From assembly GCA_947177115.1 (NCBI GenBank), contig CAMWTG010000090.1, positions 1 through 9,378 on the forward strand: DNA of 9,378 nucleotides. The letters run 5' to 3'. A model generated the notes under the pieces. The model was given only the letters and a program-made list of their open reading frames with translations. It was not told the origin of the DNA and did no database searches. The stretch comes from an uncultured Clostridia bacterium. Lineage in GTDB: Bacteria > Bacillota > Clostridia > Oscillospirales > Oscillospiraceae. The position numbers and the translations under genes are program-made. Position 1 is the stretch's first letter. Every line of letters begins with the position of its first letter. This document shows positions 6,733 to 9,378 of this stretch, piece after piece.

Positions 6733-8175
6733 TTATGATTCATCCCCCGGCGCGTCCTCCCCCAGCAGCAGGGCCGATTTCCGGTACTCCGTTGGAGAGA
6801 GGCCCACAGACGCCTTGAATACCTTGAGAAAACGCTTTTCGTCCGCAAAGCCCGCCCGCCGGCCGATCTCATTGACCAGCCAGTCCGTAGTTTTCAGCAG
6901 CCGCTTCGCCTCATCCAGGCGCAGCTTCTGCATATAGCTGACAAAATTAGAGCCGGTATACTGCTTGAAAAGCAGGCTGAACAGGGAGTAATTCATGGAC
7001 ACATGGTTGCTGACCTGGGCCATGTTCAGCGGCTGGCGGAAATTCTGCTGAATATACTGCACCGCCTGGCGGATCTTCTGCTTGTTCTCATAATCGGAGA
7101 ACTCCTGGGCCGCCTGGCCGCAGAGGAGGTCCAGCCACTGTCCCAGCTCCTCCAGATACCGTGCGCAGCTGGGGAAATCCCAGATATCCGCAAACCGCTC
7201 CACCTCTCCGTCCATAGCCAGAATGTTCCGGTAGGAGGCATGCAGCTGCCGGACAAAGTCCGCGCACAGCCTGGCAAAGGCGTCCGGCGCCGTCTCGCCC
7301 CGGGCGGCGCTCCCGGCCTCCGCGGCCAGCAGCCTGGACGCCTCCTGCCCTCTGGACAGCCCCACCAGTCCGGCCAGCTGCCGCGCGTCCGCGGCAGGGG
7401 CCCTGTTCCCCGGCCGTACCGGCCCCACGCACAGCGTACCGGTAAAAAACGACCGTTCCCAGGCGCTTCTGGCCTCCTGATAACAGTCATACAGCCCCTC
7501 CGCCCCCTGATGTACGGCGCTGCGGCCCAGCGGGCAGGGCAGCAGCGGCAGCAATTGTTCCATATATTCTTCCCGGACCGCATAGAGAACAGCGGTGCCC
7601 GCCCCCCGGAGGCAGAGCACGCCCTCCGGCACAGGCTGCTCCACCGTTCCGGAGCAGAATCCCACATATGGACCGGCAAAAAACCGTTCCCGCACCTTTT
7701 CCAGCAGCTTCTGCCGCTCTTCGTCCCGGAGGGATTCCAGCATCAGCTGGCGCAGGGCGTGATAAAACTGGCGCTCCTGCTCCTCGCGGGCTGTCTGCTC
7801 CTTACGGTACCGCTCCTCCAGCTTCTCCAGCGCCTGATAGAGCCTTTCCCGCTCCACGGGCTTGAGCAGATAATCCTGCGCGCCGCTGCGGAGCATCTCC
7901 ACCGCATAGGAGAAGTCGTCATAGCCGCTGACCACCAGCACCATGGGCTGGTGGTCCAGGTTTCCCAGCTGGGAAACCAGTTCGATGCCGTCCATCCGGG
8001 GCATCCGGATGTCCGTCACCAGCAGGTCCACCGGGCGGGCGCGCAGCAGCTCCAGCGCCTCCTCCCCGTCCCGGGCCTCCAAAATTTCGCCGGTAGGGAC
8101 GGGGGAGCGCTCGATCATGGTTTTCAGACCCCGCCGGATGAATTTCTCGTCCTCCGCGATCAATATGGTGTTCAT
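6733..8175 (-). CDS. YesN-type response regulator with AraC DNA-binding domain
   Basis: A 480-residue transcriptional regulator. The receiver domain (about 1-120) has the acidic pocket EDE (8-10), phosphoacceptor Asp55 in VTDIRMPRMDG, Ser83 in VVSGYDDF and Lys105 in YLLKP, so all key residues are present. A charged, probably coiled-coil linker (about 110-140, ERLYQALEKLEERYRKEQ) leads into a poorly conserved middle region (140-360) of unknown role that is typical of this class. The C-terminus (about 365-467) holds two AraC helix-turn-helices: LNMAQVSNHVSMNYSLFSLLFKQ, and VNEIGRRAGFADEKRFLKVFKA followed by GLSPTEYRK. It is translated from ATG at 8175 with GGAGGAGG (8180-8187) just upstream; the ATG overlaps the kinase TGA as ATGA, so kinase and regulator are probably made in step. 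It most likely activates the GH94-GH161-GH30 operon immediately downstream (inference from position). Confidence 0.95.
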   Translation of the reverse strand: MNTILIAEDEKFIRRGLKTMIERSPVPTGEILEARDGEEALELLRARPVDLLVTDIRMPRMDGIELVSQLGNLDHQPMVLVVSGYDDFSYAVEMLRSGAQDYLLKPVERERLYQALEKLEERYRKEQTAREEQERQFYHALRQLMLESLRDEERQKLLEKVRERFFAGPYVGFCSGTVEQPVPEGVLCLRGAGTAVLYAVREEYMEQLLPLLPCPLGRSAVHQGAEGLYDCYQEARSAWERSFFTGTLCVGPVRPGNRAPAADARQLAGLVGLSRGQEASRLLAAEAGSAARGETAPDAFARLCADFVRQLHASYRNILAMDGEVERFADIWDFPSCARYLEELGQWLDLLCGQAAQEFSDYENKQKIRQAVQYIQQNFRQPLNMAQVSNHVSMNYSLFSLLFKQYTGSNFVSYMQKLRLDEAKRLLKTTDWLVNEIGRRAGFADEKRFLKVFKASVGLSPTEYRKSALLLGEDAPGDES

Positions 8176-9378
8176 GGGTCCTCCTCCGTTTCCGCATGAT
8201 AGGGGAAAGCCGCAATGACCGTGGTGCCCCGGCCCGGCTGGGAGGCCACGGTCAGACCATAACCCGGCCCAAAGGCCATCCGGATGCGGTCCTGCACGTT
8301 TTTCAAACCGATCCCGTTGCCGGAGGAAGAGCGGGCAGGCTCCTCCCCGGCGATCTGGCGGCGCAGGCGGGCCAGCGCCGCCTCGTCCATCCCGCAGCCC
8401 CTGTCGGCAATCGAGATGGTAAAAGCTCCCTTATCCTGGTCCAGCTCTCCCAGCAGGGTAATGACCGTATCAGCGGCCATCACCGCCGCGCCGTGGACCA
8501 CGGCGTTTTCCACAATCGGCTGCAAACTGATCTTGGGGACCAGCTGCCCCATCAGCTGGGGCGGGACGTCCATCTCCAGCCGGATCACATAGTCAAAGCG
8601 CAGATTCATCAGCGCCACGTAGTTCCGGATATAGTCCAGCTCCCGGTCCAGCCGGACGCCGCCGCCCTCCAGCTTCATGCTGTAGCGCAGCAGCTTGCCC
8701 AGGCTGGTCACCGCGTCGGCGATCTCATATTCTTCATCGATCTCCGCCATCATCTTGATGGCCTCCAGCACATTGTAGATAAAATGGGCGTTGATCTGGT
8801 TCTGAAGGGCCCGGGTCTCCGCGTTCCGGATGTCCATTTCCCGCTCCAGGTTGTTCTTCATCAGCCACCGGATCTGATCCAGCAGGCGGCCCGCCTCCCG
8901 GGCGAAATCCGCAGCCTCCCCCTGCCCGGTGACCGCCACCTGTGCATGGACGTCCCCGGACGCGAAGGCGCGGATGCCGTCAAAGGCCCCGTAAAATCCC
9001 CGCAGGAGCCGCCGCGTCAGCCTGGAGACCGCCCACAGCATCAGGCAAAAAGCCGCCAGCACCACAGCCAGCAGATAGAGCGACTGATACAAGATCGTCT
9101 GATAAATGTCAGTCAGGCTGGTGACCTGCACATAGGCGCAGTCCAGATCCCGCAGGCAGGTACGTGTCACCAGCACCCGCACCCCGGCCAGGGTATACGG
9201 TTCGCCGTCCGGCGCCTGGGCCAGCTCCTCCAGGGATATATTGTCCGCCGGGACATGTCCCGCCAGCAGTTTTCCGGAGCCATCCGTCAGAACGGCCCAG
9301 CCGTCCTCCGTGCCGGAAAACAGGTCCGGCAGAATATCGTCCATACGCACCGCCACCTCCAGCACCCCCACGCGCTCT
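8172..9378 (-). CDS. YesM-type sensor histidine kinase (N-terminus cut by window edge)
   Basis: The C-terminal 400 or so residues of a membrane sensor kinase, partner of the adjacent response regulator. The reading frame stays open to the window end (from base 9377); the GTG at 9371 is an internal Val and not a start. Numbering from that Val, residues 1-90 are the membrane-proximal end of an extracellular dCache-like sensor domain (GVLEVAVRMDD, DGSGKLLAG), 94-116 a transmembrane helix, and 118-170 a HAMP-like linker. The catalytic part has QNQINAHFIYNVLEAIKMM (190-208) with phosphoacceptor His196, the N-box LQPIVENAVVHG (283-294), DRGCGM (323-328) and GNGIGLKNVQDR (351-362), all typical of the His_kinase/HATPase_c YesM/LytS group. 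Catalytic motifs are intact. The missing N-terminus should contain the first transmembrane helix and most of the ligand-binding domain, so the ligand cannot be read. Such kinases commonly sense carbohydrates or solute-binding proteins (family knowledge). Confidence 0.94.
   Translation of the reverse strand, partial: ERVGVLEVAVRMDDILPDLFSGTEDGWAVLTDGSGKLLAGHVPADNISLEELAQAPDGEPYTLAGVRVLVTRTCLRDLDCAYVQVTSLTDIYQTILYQSLYLLAVVLAAFCLMLWAVSRLTRRLLRGFYGAFDGIRAFASGDVHAQVAVTGQGEAADFAREAGRLLDQIRWLMKNNLEREMDIRNAETRALQNQINAHFIYNVLEAIKMMAEIDEEYEIADAVTSLGKLLRYSMKLEGGGVRLDRELDYIRNYVALMNLRFDYVIRLEMDVPPQLMGQLVPKISLQPIVENAVVHGAAVMAADTVITLLGELDQDKGAFTISIADRGCGMDEAALARLRRQIAGEEPARSSSGNGIGLKNVQDRIRMAFGPGYGLTVASQPGRGTTVIAAFPYHAETEEDP
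8180..8187 (-). promoter_or_regulatory. Ribosome binding site of the response regulator
   Basis: GGAGGAGG lies inside the last codons of the kinase gene, 4 bases before the ATG of the regulator. Combined with the ATGA stop/start overlap, it points to translational coupling of kinase and regulator. Confidence 0.8.

Noticed and set aside
7003..8199. A 398-codon open frame on the plus strand, opposite the response regulator
   Set aside because: It is antisense to a complete receiver-AraC protein, and its low-complexity Leu/Gln/Arg-rich translation resembles no family.
9369..9371. GTG at 9371 as the start of the sensor kinase
   Set aside because: The frame stays open upstream to the window edge, and the protein lacks the first membrane helix and most of the sensor domain expected of the family, so the gene continues outside the window.

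Overview
The window is GC-rich and tightly packed. All five genes lie on the minus strand, so transcription runs from high to low coordinates. The base composition, strong AGGAGG-type ribosome binding sites, a YesM/YesN-type two-component pair and clustered sugar phosphorylases suggest a chromosomal locus of a high-GC gut-type Clostridia (Oscillospiraceae-like). This host assignment is an inference. I see no RNA genes, CRISPR array, insertion sequence or other mobile element.

Layout in order of transcription. (1) 9378-8172: the C-terminal part of a membrane sensor histidine kinase, whose start lies outside the window. (2) 8175-6733: an AraC-type response regulator, joined to the kinase gene by a 4-base ATGA overlap. 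(3) About 150 bases (6583-6732) holding a hairpin terminator for the regulator operon, a candidate activator-binding direct repeat, a weak promoter and a short leader. (4) 6582-3919: a GH94 phosphorylase closest in remembered sequence to laminaribiose / beta-1,3-oligoglucan phosphorylases, apparently starting at TTG. (5) 3926-849: a second, larger and very divergent phosphorylase of the GH94/GH149/GH161 superfamily, best matched to GH161 (beta-1,3-glucan phosphorylase). It overlaps the GH94 gene by 8 bases. (6) 839-1: the first 279 residues of a GH30 glycosidase, starting 9 bases after the previous stop; its C-terminus lies outside the window.

How they may work together: the kinase would sense an extracellular sugar or sugar-loaded binding protein and phosphorylate the AraC-type regulator, which would switch on the three-enzyme operon just downstream. 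None of the enzymes whose N-terminus is visible has a signal peptide, so they should act in the cytoplasm on imported oligosaccharides. The GH161-like enzyme would shorten longer beta-glucan chains and GH94 would cleave the short ones, both using phosphate to release glucose 1-phosphate. GH30 would hydrolyse linkages the phosphorylases cannot, such as beta-1,6 branches. No transporter is in the window, and one is expected nearby. The substrate (a laminarin-like or fungal/cereal beta-1,3-glucan) is inferred from enzyme families and not shown by the sequence.
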